Notes: generated by a model from the letters alone, not told the origin. Counted from the first letter of the stretch, positions 22,951-33,015 are shown. The stretch: DNA of 33,055 nt from Sphingomonas bacterium (GCF_028292965.1 NZ_JAQGLG010000008.1:1-33055); one strand, 5' to 3'. Made by a program: numbers and translations.

Positions 22951-25455
22951 ATGCTTTCTTCGTTCGCGTTGCTGCTCGCCTCCACCGCGCCTGCGGTCTC
23001 GCAACCGGCGCCGCCCGCGCCGGAAGTTACGGCCGACACCCAAGCCGCCGCCGCACCGGAAGCGCCGGCCGCTAGCGACGTGATCGTTACCGCTCAGCGG
23101 CGCCAGGAAAGGGCACAGGACGTGCCGATCGCGCTATCGGTGGTCAGCGCCGGCGATCTGACCCGGACCGGCGCGTTCAACGTCAACCGCCTCCAGCAGC
23201 TTCAGCCGTCGCTGCAATTCTATTCGAGCAACCCGCGCAACTCCTCGATCAACATTCGCGGGCTCGGCACGCCGTTCGGCCTGACCAATGACGGTATCGA
23301 GCAGGGCGTCGGTTTCTATCTCGACGGGGTCTATGTCGGCCGCGTCGGCGCCTCGACCTTTGATTTCGTCGATGTCGACCGGATCGAGGTACTGCGCGGG
23401 CCGCAGGGCACGCTCTACGGCAAGAACACCACCGCCGGCGCGGTGAACATCAGCACGCGGGCGCCTAGCTTCACCCCCGAAGCACAGTTCGAAGCCAGTG
23501 CGGGCAATTACAATTACTATCAGTTCAAGGGTTCGGTTTCGGGGCCTTTGGCGGGTGACACGCTGGCGGCGCGACTGTCGACGTCATTCACCCGGCGCGG
23601 CGGCACGATCTACGACACGACCAGCAAGAGCAAGCTGCAGAAGCTCGACAATTTCAGCGTGCGCGGCCAGTTGTTGTGGAAGCCCAGCACAGATCTGGAT
23701 TTTCGCCTGACCGGCGATTTCAACGTGCAGAACCCGCTATGCTGCGTGCAATATTACGCCCGGGTGGGCACGACGCAGCGGCCGGCTAACCGTCAATATG
23801 CGGCGCTGGCGGCAGCCCTTGGCTATACCGTGCCGAGCACCGACACGTTCGACCGCGTGACCGACCTCGATGCCAGCATCAATTCGCGCCAGGAAATGGG
23901 CGGTGCGTCGCTGGTCGGCAATTGGGACGTGGGCCCCGCCACCATCACCTCGGTCTCGGCGTGGCGCTATTGGGACTGGAAGCCGGCCAATGACCGCGAT
24001 TTCGTCGGCCTGCCGATCACCACGGTGTCGCAGAATCCGTCGCAGCAACATCAATATTCGCAAGAATTCCGGATCGCATCGAACGGCAAGAACACGCTCA
24101 ACTACACGTTCGGTGCGTTTTTCTTCAGCCAGAAGATCAACACGCAAGGGTCTCAGGTACAGGGCCCAGCGGCAAGCCGTTGGCTGCTCAACCCCGGTAA
24201 CGTGGCTGTCGGCGCGACCGGTTGTGCCACGCCCACCGCAGATGCCTGCAACCCTCTGGTCCTCAACGGCCTGACCAGTACCAACACGATCAACTTCGAC
24301 AACCAGAGCGCGGCTCTCTACGGAAAGCTGAGCTGGTCGGTGACCGATCGGCTGCGCATCTCACCCGGCCTGCGCCTGAATTACGATAAAAAATCTGGCT
24401 ATTACAACGCGGTCGTCAGCATCCACAACGCCCAGTTCGACTTCGTCGCAACGGCGGACAATGTCGTCGCTCTGCGTGCAGCGCAGCCGACCCCCGCGGC
24501 GCTGGCCACGTTGAACAACCAGCTCAGCACGCTTGCGCCGCAGCGCTACAGCCCGAGCTTCAGCGCTTGGAACGTGTCGGGCGACATCAATATCGCCTAT
24601 GATTTCACCCCCGATATCCACGGTTATGCGACCTACGCACGCAGCTTCAAATCGGGTGGCATCAACCTGTCGGGCCTGCCGCTCGATTCTACCAATACGA
24701 TCGTTGACCTGACGACGCAGACGGTGAAGCCGGAGAAGGTCAACCATTTCGAACTGGGCCTGAAAACGCAGTTCCTCGATCGCCGGGTGACGATCAATCT
24801 CGCCGGTTATTGGGACGTCATCAACGACTATCAGGCGACGGTGAACAACAACGCGATCAACGTGATCCGCGGCTATCTCGCCAATGCCGGCCAGGTTCGC
24901 GTGCGCGGCATCGAGTTCGACAGCTCGTTCCGGCCGAACGAGCGGCTCAGCCTGTATTTCAACGGCGCCTATACCGACGCGACCTATACCCGCTTCACCA
25001 ACGCGCCGTGCCCGCCCGAGCTTTCCGGTGGTACGGCGGCGACAGCCACCAATCCGGCCAGCGCACCCGGTGTAGCGGGCGGGTTCAGCCCCGCGCAGTG
25101 CGACATTTCCGGCCAGGTGCTGCCCGGCGTGTCGAAATGGGCGCTGTCCTTTGGCGGCGAGCTCAACCACCCGATCGGAGGGGGTGAGGTCTATTTCGGC
25201 TATGACGGCAGCTACCGGACGCGCTTCTCGTCCAACCCGAGCCCGTCGGCCTATACCTGGATCGAGGGCTATTCGCTGTCGAACTTCCGATTGGGTTTTC
25301 GCAAGGATGGTTTCAACGTCTTCGGCTGGGTGCGCAACGCGTTCGACCATCACTATTTCGAGCTGCTGTCGGTGCAGTCGGGCAGCACGGGCCTGATCGT
25401 CGGGCAGCCGGGTGATCCGCGTACCTTTGGCGCGACGATTTCGAAGAAGTTCTAA
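22951..25455 (+). CDS. TonB-dependent outer-membrane receptor
   Basis: 834 residues from ATG 22951, chosen because it starts the signal peptide MLSSFALLLASTAPAVSQ. The mature N-terminus has an Ala/Pro-rich stretch, then a TonB-box-like DVIVTAQRR. The plug domain carries INIRGLGTPFGLTNDG, FYLDGVYVGR and DRIEVLRGPQGTLYGKNTTAGAVNI. The 22-strand beta-barrel follows and ends in phenylalanine (TFGATISKKF), as barrel proteins do. Such receptors import large or scarce ligands using energy from TonB-ExbBD. Sphingomonads have dozens, and no neighbouring transport or catabolic gene indicates the ligand. AAGGGG lies upstream. A paired-hairpin repeat follows the stop. Confidence 0.93.
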   Translation: MLSSFALLLASTAPAVSQPAPPAPEVTADTQAAAAPEAPAASDVIVTAQRRQERAQDVPIALSVVSAGDLTRTGAFNVNRLQQLQPSLQFYSSNPRNSSINIRGLGTPFGLTNDGIEQGVGFYLDGVYVGRVGASTFDFVDVDRIEVLRGPQGTLYGKNTTAGAVNISTRAPSFTPEAQFEASAGNYNYYQFKGSVSGPLAGDTLAARLSTSFTRRGGTIYDTTSKSKLQKLDNFSVRGQLLWKPSTDLDFRLTGDFNVQNPLCCVQYYARVGTTQRPANRQYAALAAALGYTVPSTDTFDRVTDLDASINSRQEMGGASLVGNWDVGPATITSVSAWRYWDWKPANDRDFVGLPITTVSQNPSQQHQYSQEFRIASNGKNTLNYTFGAFFFSQKINTQGSQVQGPAASRWLLNPGNVAVGATGCATPTADACNPLVLNGLTSTNTINFDNQSAALYGKLSWSVTDRLRISPGLRLNYDKKSGYYNAVVSIHNAQFDFVATADNVVALRAAQPTPAALATLNNQLSTLAPQRYSPSFSAWNVSGDINIAYDFTPDIHGYATYARSFKSGGINLSGLPLDSTNTIVDLTTQTVKPEKVNHFELGLKTQFLDRRVTINLAGYWDVINDYQATVNNNAINVIRGYLANAGQVRVRGIEFDSSFRPNERLSLYFNGAYTDATYTRFTNAPCPPELSGGTAATATNPASAPGVAGGFSPAQCDISGQVLPGVSKWALSFGGELNHPIGGGEVYFGYDGSYRTRFSSNPSPSAYTWIEGYSLSNFRLGFRKDGFNVFGWVRNAFDHHYFELLSVQSGSTGLIVGQPGDPRTFGATISKKF

Positions 25456-25476
25456 GGGCAAACCACGATCAAACCT

Positions 25477-25554
25477 GTTCCCCCGCGAAAGCGGGGGTCC
25501 AGGGCCACAACCGTCACGCTCTGTAACCCTGGGCTCCTGCCTGCGCAGGAGCAC
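25477..25554. repeat. Inverted pair of hairpin repeats (REP-like), copy 3
   Basis: Arms 25477-25504 and 25527-25554. The left is GTTCCCCCGC-GAAA-GCGGGGG-TCCAGGG; the right, reverse-complemented, is GTGCTCCTGC-GCAG-GCAGGAG-CCCAGGG. The stems differ at several positions yet stay fully paired, and the CCAGGG end is constant. It lies just downstream of the TonB receptor. Confidence 0.85.
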
Positions 25555-25597
25555 ATGCTTGTTGCCGGAAGAGGTGCGCAAACACCGGACATGCAAA

Positions 25598-25623
25598 CGC
25601 CCGGACCGTTTCCAGCCCGGGCG
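25598..25623. terminator. Hairpin after the TonB receptor, possible terminator
   Basis: CGCCCGG (25598-25604) and CCGGGCG (25617-25623) form a perfect 7-bp stem. There is no U-tract rightward, so termination is uncertain. The remaining gap up to lolC (25624-25897) contains only a promoter candidate. Confidence 0.35.
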
Positions 25624-25813
25624 CCTGCGTGACGATCGCTCGTCAGCCCCCTTCGGACGTCGCCCGCGCGCCTCCCTGTGAGGCGGGGCTCCAATCCTTT
25701 CCCCGAACCACGGCCATTGCCTGTGTCTCAGCGATTGAATTGCTAGGCAGGGCTGTTGGGTTTGTCACCGGGATTCGGACCAGAGTGAACCGATTGCGGC
25801 GAAGCTGTGGCGA

Positions 25814-25842
25814 TTGCGCAACAGGCCGTTTCGGTTGCTACC
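25814..25842 (+). promoter_or_regulatory. Candidate promoter of the lolC operon
   Basis: TTGCGC (25814-25819) and GCTACC (25837-25842) are 17 bp apart, about 55 bp upstream of the lolC start. The -10 is weak. Confidence 0.35.
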
Positions 25843-25897
25843 AAAGCACTCACCCCCTAGAGCGCAGGCACCCTCCAGCCATGGTGTCGGCCCCCGC

Positions 25898-27148
25898 ATG
25901 ATCCTCTCACGTTATGAACGCATGATCGCGCGGCGCTATCTGCTGCCGGGCAAGGGCGAGGCGTTCATCCTGCTCGTCGCCGGATTCAGCCTCGGCGCGG
26001 TGCTGCTCGGCGTTGCCGCGCTGGTCATCGTGATGAGCGTGATGAACGGCTTTCGCGCCGAGCTGTTCGACAAGATCGTCGGGCTGAACGGCCATGCCGT
26101 GGTGCAGGGCGTGGGCGGCCAGCTGCCCAACTGGCGTCGCGTCATCGAGATCGCCAACGCGACGCCGGGCGTGACCAGCGCGACGCCGCTGATCGAGCAG
26201 CCGCTGATGACCAGCTATAACGGCCGGGTCGAGGCGGTGTTGCTGCGCGGCATGCGCGTGCAGGATCTGCGCAGCAATGCGACGATCAACCGCAAGATCG
26301 TGCTCGGCTCGCTGGCCAGCCTCAGCGCGGGGAGCAACCGCATCGCAGTCGGTTCGCGCCTGGCCGAGGAGCTCGGCGCCACCGTGGGCAGCGATATCTC
26401 GCTGATCAGCCCGCAGGGCCAGGCGACGCCGTTCGGCACGGTGCCGCGGATCGTGTCGTACAAGGTCGGCGCGATCTTCGAGATCGGCGTCTACGACTAT
26501 GACAAATCCTATATTCTGATGCCGATGGAGGATGCTCAGACCTTGCTGCTGATGGGCGATTCGGTCGGCATGATCGAGGTCAACACGGTCGACCCCGACA
26601 GGGTGCAGACGATCCTTCAGCCGATCGCCGACAAGGTCGCCGGCCAGGCATTGATCACCGACTGGCGGCAGATGAACGCGCAATTGTTCGAGGCGCTGGG
26701 GGTCGAGCGGGTGGCGATGTTCACCGTGCTGTGCATCATCATCATCGTCGCCGCGTTCAACATCGCCTCGTCGCTGATCATGCTGGTGCGGGCGAAGACC
26801 CGCGACATTGCCATCCTGCGCACCATGGGGGCGAGCCGGGGCGCGATGATGCGTATCTTCATGACCGTGGGCACGACAATCGGCGCGCTCGGCACCGTGT
26901 CGGGGCTGGCCGTCGGCTTCCTGTTCCTGACTTATCGCCAGCCGATCGTGAACGTGGTGCAGAAGATGACGGGGCAGAATCTGTGGGATCCGACGATACG
27001 CTTCCTCGACGAGTTGCCCTCGAAGAGCAATCCGGTCGAGATCATCGGCATTGCCGTGGTGGCGCTGATCGCCAGTTTCCTCGCCACGCTCTACCCCGCC
27101 TACAAGGCGGCGAGCACGGATCCGGTACAGGTGCTGCGTTATGAATAA
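25898..27148 (+). CDS. lolC: Lipoprotein-release ABC transporter permease LolC/LolE family
   Basis: 416 residues from ATG 25898, where [23 protein letters not shown] is the usual LolC/E start. Four membrane helices are visible: the first in [30 protein letters not shown], then a large periplasmic domain, then three near the C-terminus ([64 protein letters not shown]). With LolD it extracts outer-membrane lipoproteins from the inner membrane and passes them to LolA. Only one permease gene is present here, so it may work as a homodimer (LolF-like). It overlaps lolD by 8 bp. Confidence 0.93.
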   Translation: MILSRYERMIARRYLLPGKGEAFILLVAGFSLGAVLLGVAALVIVMSVMNGFRAELFDKIVGLNGHAVVQGVGGQLPNWRRVIEIANATPGVTSATPLIEQPLMTSYNGRVEAVLLRGMRVQDLRSNATINRKIVLGSLASLSAGSNRIAVGSRLAEELGATVGSDISLISPQGQATPFGTVPRIVSYKVGAIFEIGVYDYDKSYILMPMEDAQTLLLMGDSVGMIEVNTVDPDRVQTILQPIADKVAGQALITDWRQMNAQLFEALGVERVAMFTVLCIIIIVAAFNIASSLIMLVRAKTRDIAILRTMGASRGAMMRIFMTVGTTIGALGTVSGLAVGFLFLTYRQPIVNVVQKMTGQNLWDPTIRFLDELPSKSNPVEIIGIAVVALIASFLATLYPAYKAASTDPVQVLRYE

Positions 27149-27815
27149 GGCGATCCTCGAAGTCGTCGGCCTGACGCGCAGCTTCAGCCAGGGCGGCGAG
27201 ACGATCGATGTGCTGCGCGGCGTCGACCTGACGGTGGGCGAGGGCGAGATCGTCGCTTTGCTCGGGCCGTCGGGGTCGGGCAAGTCGACGATGTTGCAGG
27301 CGGTTGGGCTGCTCGAAGGCGGGTTCGGCGGCTCGATCCGCATCGGCGGCAAGGAAGCGTCGCGTGCCGACGGCCATGCGCGCACCGTGCTGCGGCGCGA
27401 TTATCTCGGCTTCGTCTATCAGTTCCACCATCTGCTGCCCGACTTCAACGCGACCGAGAATGTCGTGTTGCCGCAGCTGATCCGCGACCGGCCCCGCGCC
27501 GAGGCGGACGAACGTGCGGCCGCTCTGCTGACAGCGCTCGGCTTGGGGCATCGGCTGACGCATCGCCCGAGCCAATTGTCCGGCGGCGAGCAGCAGCGTG
27601 TCGCCGTGGCGCGCGCGCTGGCCAACCGGCCGGCGCTGGTGCTGGCCGACGAGCCGACCGGCAATCTCGACGAAGCCACCGCAGACGTGGTGCTGGCGGA
27701 ATTTCTGCGGCTGGTGCGCGGCGAGGGTTCGGCGGCTTTGGTCGCGACACACAATGAGCGGCTGGCGAGCAAGATGGACCGGGTGGTGAGGCTGCACGAG
27801 GGGCTGCTGGCGTGA
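27141..27815 (+). CDS. lolD: Lipoprotein-release ABC transporter ATPase LolD
   Basis: 224 residues, standard length. Walker A is GPSGSGKST, the Q-loop is [12 protein letters not shown], the ABC signature is [15 protein letters not shown], Walker B is [14 protein letters not shown], and the switch His is in VATHNERLA. The [14 protein letters not shown] segment is characteristic of LolD. It powers lipoprotein release by LolC/E. Its stop overlaps the GTG start of the next gene. Confidence 0.96.
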   Translation: MNKAILEVVGLTRSFSQGGETIDVLRGVDLTVGEGEIVALLGPSGSGKSTMLQAVGLLEGGFGGSIRIGGKEASRADGHARTVLRRDYLGFVYQFHHLLPDFNATENVVLPQLIRDRPRAEADERAAALLTALGLGHRLTHRPSQLSGGEQQRVAVARALANRPALVLADEPTGNLDEATADVVLAEFLRLVRGEGSAALVATHNERLASKMDRVVRLHEGLLA

Positions 27816-28414
27816 GCGCATGGCGCGAGACGCCGACCTTGGCGGGCCGCCATGTCACGCTGCGCCCGCTGTCGCGCGATGATCGCGACGCGCTGGTCAC
27901 AGCGTTCGCCGTCGGGTTGGAAAGCGCCTTCGCGACGATCGTGCCCAATGAGGATACGATCGACGGCTGGTACGACAATCTCGAGCGCGAACAGGCTGCT
28001 GGCCGGGCGCTGCCCTTCGTCGTGCTCGACGCCGCGGGCACCATCGCCGGCACGACACGTTTCCTGCGCGTCGCCGAGCGCCACAAGCGGCTGGAGATCG
28101 GCGGCACCGTCTATGCGAAGCGTGTCCAGCGCACGGGCCTCAACACCGAGGCGAAGCGGCTGTTGCTCGGCCACGCCTTCGACGCGCTCGGCGCGCAATG
28201 CGTGCAGCTGCGCACCGGCTGGTTCAACCGCGCGTCGCGCAAGGCGATCGAGCGGCTAGGCGCCAAGCTGGACGGCGTGCTGCGCGGCCATATGATCATG
28301 CCGGATGGCCATGTGCGCGATAGCGTGGTTTATTCGATCCTGGCGAACGAGTGGCCGGGCGTGCGGCGCAACCTGGAGCTGCTGCTCGCCACCTATGGGG
28401 AGAGGGATGCATGA
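27812..28414 (+). CDS. GNAT-family N-acetyltransferase (RimJ/RimL-like)
   Basis: 200 residues from a GTG that overlaps the lolD stop as GTGA. It begins [23 protein letters not shown], the typical RimJ/RimL opening. The middle strand contains [48 protein letters not shown], where the beta4-alpha3 part ([10 protein letters not shown]) should hold the acetyl-CoA pyrophosphate. The end [20 protein letters not shown] is also a family feature. The acceptor (protein N-terminus, ribosomal protein or small molecule) cannot be told from the sequence. It overlaps gpx as ATGA. Confidence 0.88.
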   Translation: MSAWRETPTLAGRHVTLRPLSRDDRDALVTAFAVGLESAFATIVPNEDTIDGWYDNLEREQAAGRALPFVVLDAAGTIAGTTRFLRVAERHKRLEIGGTVYAKRVQRTGLNTEAKRLLLGHAFDALGAQCVQLRTGWFNRASRKAIERLGAKLDGVLRGHMIMPDGHVRDSVVYSILANEWPGVRRNLELLLATYGERDA

Positions 28415-28890
28415 CCGCGATCACCGAGATGAGCGTCAAGGCGGCTGACGGCACGCCCACCGATCTGTCGGCTTATGCCGGCAAGGTTCTGCTGATCGTC
28501 AACACCGCCTCGAAATGCGGTTTCACACCGCAATATGAGGGGCTGGAGGCGCTGCACCGCGAGCTCGGCCCGCGCGGTTTCGAGGTGCTGGGTTTCCCGT
28601 GCAACCAGTTCGGTGCGCAGGAGCCGGGGGATGCGGCGGAAATCGCCAATTTCTGTTCGCTGACCTATGATGTGACCTTCCCGCTGTTCGCCAAGGTCGA
28701 CGTCAATGGCGGCAATGCCGATCCGCTGTTCGAGAAGCTCAAGGAAGAGGCGCCGGGGCTGATGGGCTCGAAATCGATCAAGTGGAACTTCACCAAGTTC
28801 CTGGTCGATCGCGGTGGCAGGACGATCAAGCGCTACGCGCCGACGACCAAGCCGGAAGAGATCAAGGCCGATATCGAGGCGCTGCTGTAG
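28411..28890 (+). CDS. Glutathione peroxidase family (Cys type)
   Basis: 159 residues from ATG 28411, overlapping the previous stop. The peroxidatic residue is Cys36 (NTASKCGFTPQY), not selenocysteine. Gln70 (CNQFGAQEPG) and Trp125 (KWNFTKFLVDR) complete the catalytic set. Cys82 (ANFCSL) fits the resolving cysteine of thioredoxin-dependent GPx-like enzymes, so thioredoxin rather than glutathione may be the reductant. It removes peroxides in the cytoplasm. It lies between GNAT and TMEM175 genes in a fully coupled block. Confidence 0.95.
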   Translation: MTAITEMSVKAADGTPTDLSAYAGKVLLIVNTASKCGFTPQYEGLEALHRELGPRGFEVLGFPCNQFGAQEPGDAAEIANFCSLTYDVTFPLFAKVDVNGGNADPLFEKLKEEAPGLMGSKSIKWNFTKFLVDRGGRTIKRYAPTTKPEEIKADIEALL

Positions 28891-29535
28891 ATGGCCGAGC
28901 CGGAGTCGCTGGCAACGGAAGAGCCGCTCGAAAAGCATGTCGCCCGGCATCAATATGACCGCCTGATCATGCTGTCCGACGGAATCTTCGCGATTGCCAC
29001 GACGCTGGCCGCGCTCGAGATACGGTTGCCCGAACATGCCGCCACGTTCGACGAGATGCTGCGGACGGGCGGGCGGACGATCGCCGCCTATGCGATCAGT
29101 TTCCTGATCATCGCGGTGTTCTGGGTGAGCAATCGCGACCTGTTCGCGCGCGTCAGGCGGGTCGATCGCTGGTTGACCGGGCTGACGCTGGCGATGCTGT
29201 GCCTCGTCGCGGTGATCCCGGCCTGTGCCCATGTCGTCTACATCAAGGGTAATACCGACGCGGCCTTCTCCTTCTACGCGTTGACCATGGCGGCGTGCGG
29301 CGCGCTCAATGTGGCGATGTGGGGCTATGCCGCTTTCGCGCCCGGTATCATGCGCGAGGAGGTGCCGCGCGCCTATCGCTGGCGGCGGGTGGTGCTGAGT
29401 CTGATGATGCCGTTGCTGTTCGGCACGATGTTCGTTGTGCCGGCCGATCAGGCGGTGATCGCGCTGATCCCGCTGGCGCTGGTCGCGCTGTTGCTGCGAC
29501 GTGTGCTGCTGCCGCGCTGGCTGGGGAAAAATTAA
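28891..29535 (+). CDS. TMEM175-family (DUF1211) membrane protein, putative potassium channel
   Basis: 214 residues; its ATG directly follows the gpx TAG. The family signature RLIMLSDGIFAIATTLAALEI is in the first helix (F-S-D type motif: LSDGIFA). Six hydrophobic segments can be counted: ~24-44, ~65-85, ~97-117, ~128-148, ~165-185 and ~188-206. Bacterial TMEM175 proteins form tetrameric potassium-leak channels. The polar N-terminus (about 20 residues) is cytoplasmic. Its only sequence-evident link to neighbours is co-transcription with lolCD, GNAT and gpx. Confidence 0.88.
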   Translation: MAEPESLATEEPLEKHVARHQYDRLIMLSDGIFAIATTLAALEIRLPEHAATFDEMLRTGGRTIAAYAISFLIIAVFWVSNRDLFARVRRVDRWLTGLTLAMLCLVAVIPACAHVVYIKGNTDAAFSFYALTMAACGALNVAMWGYAAFAPGIMREEVPRAYRWRRVVLSLMMPLLFGTMFVVPADQAVIALIPLALVALLLRRVLLPRWLGKN

Positions 29536-29557
29536 TCGCCAAAGCGGCTGATCGTCG

Positions 29558-29586
29558 TTTCCCGAATCGTTCAGCGCGCGCATAAC
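29558..29586 (+). promoter_or_regulatory. Candidate dnaE promoter, next to the start codon
   Basis: TTTCCC (29558-29563) and CATAAC (29581-29586) are 17 bp apart. Only 6 bp separate the -10 from the dnaE ATG, so transcription could start at the ATG itself. Confidence 0.3.
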
Positions 29587-29592
29587 CGGGCC

Positions 29593-32500
29593 ATGCCCCA
29601 TTCCGGCTTCGTGCCCCTCCGTGTCTTTTCGTCCTACACCATGCTTGACGGCGCGATCGAGCCCAAGGCGATCGCCAAGCGCGCGCAGGAACTCGGCTTT
29701 CCCGCCGTCGCACTGACCGATCGCAACGGCCTCTATGCCGCGATGGCCTTTTCGGACGCGTGCAAGGGCGCCGGCGTGCAGCCGGTGATCGGCGCGATGC
29801 TTGGGCTTGCGCGGCCGGACATGCCAGAGGGTGTCGAGCCGGTGATCGACTGGATCGCTCTCTATGCACAGGACGAGGCGGGTTATCAGAATCTGTGCGG
29901 CCTGGTGTCGCAGGCGCATCTCGACCGGCCGCTCGAACTGGCGCCGCATGTCGATTTCGCCGCGCTGGAAGGGCGCACCGACGGGCTGATCGCGCTGACC
30001 GCCGGGCGCGAGGGCGGGTTGGCGCGGCTGTTCGCCGAAGATCAGCCGGATCGCGCCTTCGCCTATATCGACAGGTTGCAGGCGCTGTTTCCCGATCGGC
30101 TTTACGTGGAATTGACGCGCCGCCTCGACGAGATCGAGGGCAAGGCCGAATCGCCGTTGCTCGACCTCGCTTATGACCGCGACCTGCCGCTGGTTGCGAC
30201 CAACCCGTGCTGCTTCGCCGACGAGGCGTTCAGCGAGGCGCATGACGCTTTGCTGTGCATCGCCAATTCGACCTACATCACCAGCGAGGACCGCCCGCGC
30301 AGCTCGCCCGATGCCTGGATGAAGCCGGCCAAGGACATGCGATTGCTGTTCGCCGACCTGCCCGAGGCGATCGCCAACACCCTGGTCGTGGCGCAGCGCT
30401 GCGCGGTGTCGGCACCGGGGCGCAAGCCGATCCTGCCGAGCCTTGCCGGCGACCCGACCGCCGAGGCGCAGAAACTGCGCGACGACGCGCATGCCGGGTT
30501 GATCGCCCGGCTGGACAGGGCCGGGATCGCCGACGATGCGGCGCGCGCCACCTATACCGAGCGGCTCGATTTCGAGCTCGACGTGATCATCTCGATGGGC
30601 TTTCCGGGGTACTTCCTGATCGTCGCCGATTTCATCAAATGGGCCAAGGATCACGATATTCCCGTCGGTCCCGGTCGTGGTTCGGGCGCCGGCTCGGTGG
30701 TCGCCTGGTCGCTGACCATCACCGATCTCGATCCGATGAAGCTGGGGCTGCTGTTCGAGCGTTTCCTCAACCCGGAACGCGTGTCGATGCCCGACTTCGA
30801 CATCGATTTCTGCGAAACGCGGCGTGGCGAGGTGATCCGCTACGTGCAGGAGAAATACGGCCGCAACCAGGTCGCGCAGATCATCACCTTCGGTAAATTG
30901 AAGGCGCGTGCGGTGCTCAAGGACACCGGCCGCGTGCTGCAGATGAGCTATGGCCAGGTCGATCGCATCGCCAAGCTGGTGCCGAACCACCCGACCGACC
31001 CATGGACGCTGGAGCGTGCGCTCAACGGCGTGAGCGAGCTGGCGCAGGAATATCGCACCGATGACGGTGTGCGCCATCTGCTGGACCTGGCGATGAAGCT
31101 GGAGGGCCTGCCGCGCCACAGCTCGACCCATGCCGCCGGCGTGGTGATCGGCGACCGGCCGCTGGCGCAATTGGTGCCACTCTACCGCGATCCGCGTTCC
31201 GATATGCCGGTGACGCAGTTCGACATGAAATATGTCGAATATGCCGGGCTGGTGAAGTTCGACTTTCTCGGACTCAAGACGCTGTCGGTGCTCAAGAAGG
31301 CGCTGGAGATGCTTGCCGATCGCGGTGTGGTGGTCGATCTCGACACCCTCGAATGGGATGACGAGGGCGTCTACAAACTGCTCCAGAAGGGCGACACGGT
31401 CGGCGTGTTCCAGCTGGAATCGGAAGGGATGCGGCGCACGCTGAGCGCGGTGCGGCCATCGAATTTCGGCGACATCATCGCGCTCGTCTCGCTGTACCGG
31501 CCGGGACCGATGGACAACATCCCGTCGTTCGGCCGGCGCAAGAACGGCCAGGAGTCGATCGAATATCCGCACCCGTTGCTCGAAGGCATCCTGGCGGAGA
31601 CGTACGGCATCTTCGTCTATCAGGAACAGGTGATGCAGGCGGCGCAGATCCTGGCCGGCTACACACTCGGCGGCGCCGATTTGCTGCGGCGCGCGATGGG
31701 CAAGAAGATCCAGGCCGAGATGGATGCGCAACGCGACCTGTTCGTCTCGGGTTGCAAGGAACATAATCAGATCGACGCGGCCAAGGCCAATGAGCTGTTC
31801 GACTTGATCGACAAGTTCGCCGGCTATGGTTTCAACAAGAGCCATGCCGCGGCCTATGCGCTGCTCGCTTATCACACGGCATGGCTGAAGGCGCATTATC
31901 CGCACGAATTCTATGCGGCTTCCATGTGCTACGACATGAGCCTGACCGACAAGCTCGGCATCTTCACCGATGACATGCGACGCATGGGGGTGACGTGCCT
32001 GGCGCCCGACATCAATGCCAGCATCGCGGAGTTTTCGGTCGAGGAGATCAAGGACGGCTTTGCGGTGCGTTATGCGCTCGCGGCGCTGAAGAGCGTCGGC
32101 GAGGGGGCGATGGAGCGGATGGTCGCGGAGCGCGACGCCGACGGACCGTTCAAGGGGGTGGATGATTTCGCCCACCGCGTCGATCCGCGCGCATGCAACA
32201 AGCGCCAGCTGGAAACGCTGGCGGCGGCGGGGGCATTCGACAGTTTCGATCTCAACCGGGCGGGGATCTTTGCCTGTGCCGAAACGATCCTAGCCACCGC
32301 GGCGCGGGTCAACGACCAGAAAGTCAGCGGGCAGCACGGCCTGTTCGGTGGCGAGGATGCGGCGGAGCCGGCGATCCGCCTGCCTTTATCGGCGCGCTGG
32401 ACGCTGGCGCAGCGCATGGAGCAGGAGAAAGAAGCGTTCGGCTTCTATTTCTCGGCGCATCCGGTCGATCGGCATGGCCATCTGGCACGGATGCACGGCG

Positions 32501-33015
32501 CGCGCAGCTATGCCGCGCTGGGTGAACTCGACATTCCCGATGACGGCACGCGCGCCGGCGCGACGATGGCGGCTTTGGTCGAGGATGCGCGATGGCGCAC
32601 CTCGGCACGGGGGCGGCGTTACATGATGGCGACGTTATCCGATCCGTCGGGGCAGTTCGTCGCGACCTGTTTCGACGATGCCGTGGCCGCCGATCTGGAA
32701 GAGGCGGCGCGCAATGGCGGGTGCGGGATCATCACGGTCGAGCTCGATCGCCGACCGGGCGAGGATAGCCCGCGCGTCTCGATCAAGCGCATCCAGCCGT
32801 TCGAGGCGCTGGCGACCAATGCGCGCTTCGTGCTGGAGGCCGATATCGTCTCACCCGAGGGCGTGGCGACACTCGCCGCCGCGCTCGCCGATGCGCGTGG
32901 CGGGAGGGGGCAGGTCTGGGTCAACGCCGCACTTCCCGATGGCGGATCGGCGCGCGTGCTGCTCGGACGCGATTTCCTGATCTACGGGGAGCTTGCCGGG
33001 AAGATCGAAGCCTAG
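29593..33015 (+). CDS. dnaE: DNA polymerase III subunit alpha
   Basis: 1140 residues, complete. An N-terminal PHP domain (~1-210) is followed by the PolIII-type catalytic core, with GRGSGAGSVVAW and the catalytic acids in PDFDIDFCETRRGEV, then a helix-hairpin-helix region and a C-terminal OB fold (TMAALVEDARWRTSARGRRYMMATLSDPSG). In the PHP domain two usual metal ligands are changed: the HSxYS His is Phe12 (LRVFSSYTMLDG) and the TDH His is Arg44 (ALTDRNG). PHP-based proofreading is therefore unlikely and a separate DnaQ is expected. No good Shine-Dalgarno is present. The last 40 bp of the window, after its stop, hold nothing that can be assigned. Confidence 0.97.
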   Translation: MPHSGFVPLRVFSSYTMLDGAIEPKAIAKRAQELGFPAVALTDRNGLYAAMAFSDACKGAGVQPVIGAMLGLARPDMPEGVEPVIDWIALYAQDEAGYQNLCGLVSQAHLDRPLELAPHVDFAALEGRTDGLIALTAGREGGLARLFAEDQPDRAFAYIDRLQALFPDRLYVELTRRLDEIEGKAESPLLDLAYDRDLPLVATNPCCFADEAFSEAHDALLCIANSTYITSEDRPRSSPDAWMKPAKDMRLLFADLPEAIANTLVVAQRCAVSAPGRKPILPSLAGDPTAEAQKLRDDAHAGLIARLDRAGIADDAARATYTERLDFELDVIISMGFPGYFLIVADFIKWAKDHDIPVGPGRGSGAGSVVAWSLTITDLDPMKLGLLFERFLNPERVSMPDFDIDFCETRRGEVIRYVQEKYGRNQVAQIITFGKLKARAVLKDTGRVLQMSYGQVDRIAKLVPNHPTDPWTLERALNGVSELAQEYRTDDGVRHLLDLAMKLEGLPRHSSTHAAGVVIGDRPLAQLVPLYRDPRSDMPVTQFDMKYVEYAGLVKFDFLGLKTLSVLKKALEMLADRGVVVDLDTLEWDDEGVYKLLQKGDTVGVFQLESEGMRRTLSAVRPSNFGDIIALVSLYRPGPMDNIPSFGRRKNGQESIEYPHPLLEGILAETYGIFVYQEQVMQAAQILAGYTLGGADLLRRAMGKKIQAEMDAQRDLFVSGCKEHNQIDAAKANELFDLIDKFAGYGFNKSHAAAYALLAYHTAWLKAHYPHEFYAASMCYDMSLTDKLGIFTDDMRRMGVTCLAPDINASIAEFSVEEIKDGFAVRYALAALKSVGEGAMERMVAERDADGPFKGVDDFAHRVDPRACNKRQLETLAAAGAFDSFDLNRAGIFACAETILATAARVNDQKVSGQHGLFGGEDAAEPAIRLPLSARWTLAQRMEQEKEAFGFYFSAHPVDRHGHLARMHGARSYAALGELDIPDDGTRAGATMAALVEDARWRTSARGRRYMMATLSDPSGQFVATCFDDAVAADLEEAARNGGCGIITVELDRRPGEDSPRVSIKRIQPFEALATNARFVLEADIVSPEGVATLAAALADARGGRGQVWVNAALPDGGSARVLLGRDFLIYGELAGKIEA

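Noticed and set aside
28393..32175. A 1260-codon open frame on the minus strand across gpx, TMEM175 and dnaE
   Set aside because: It is antisense to well-supported genes, is rich in His, Arg, Gln and Asp as expected for the opposite strand of GC-rich coding DNA, and has no recognisable domain.
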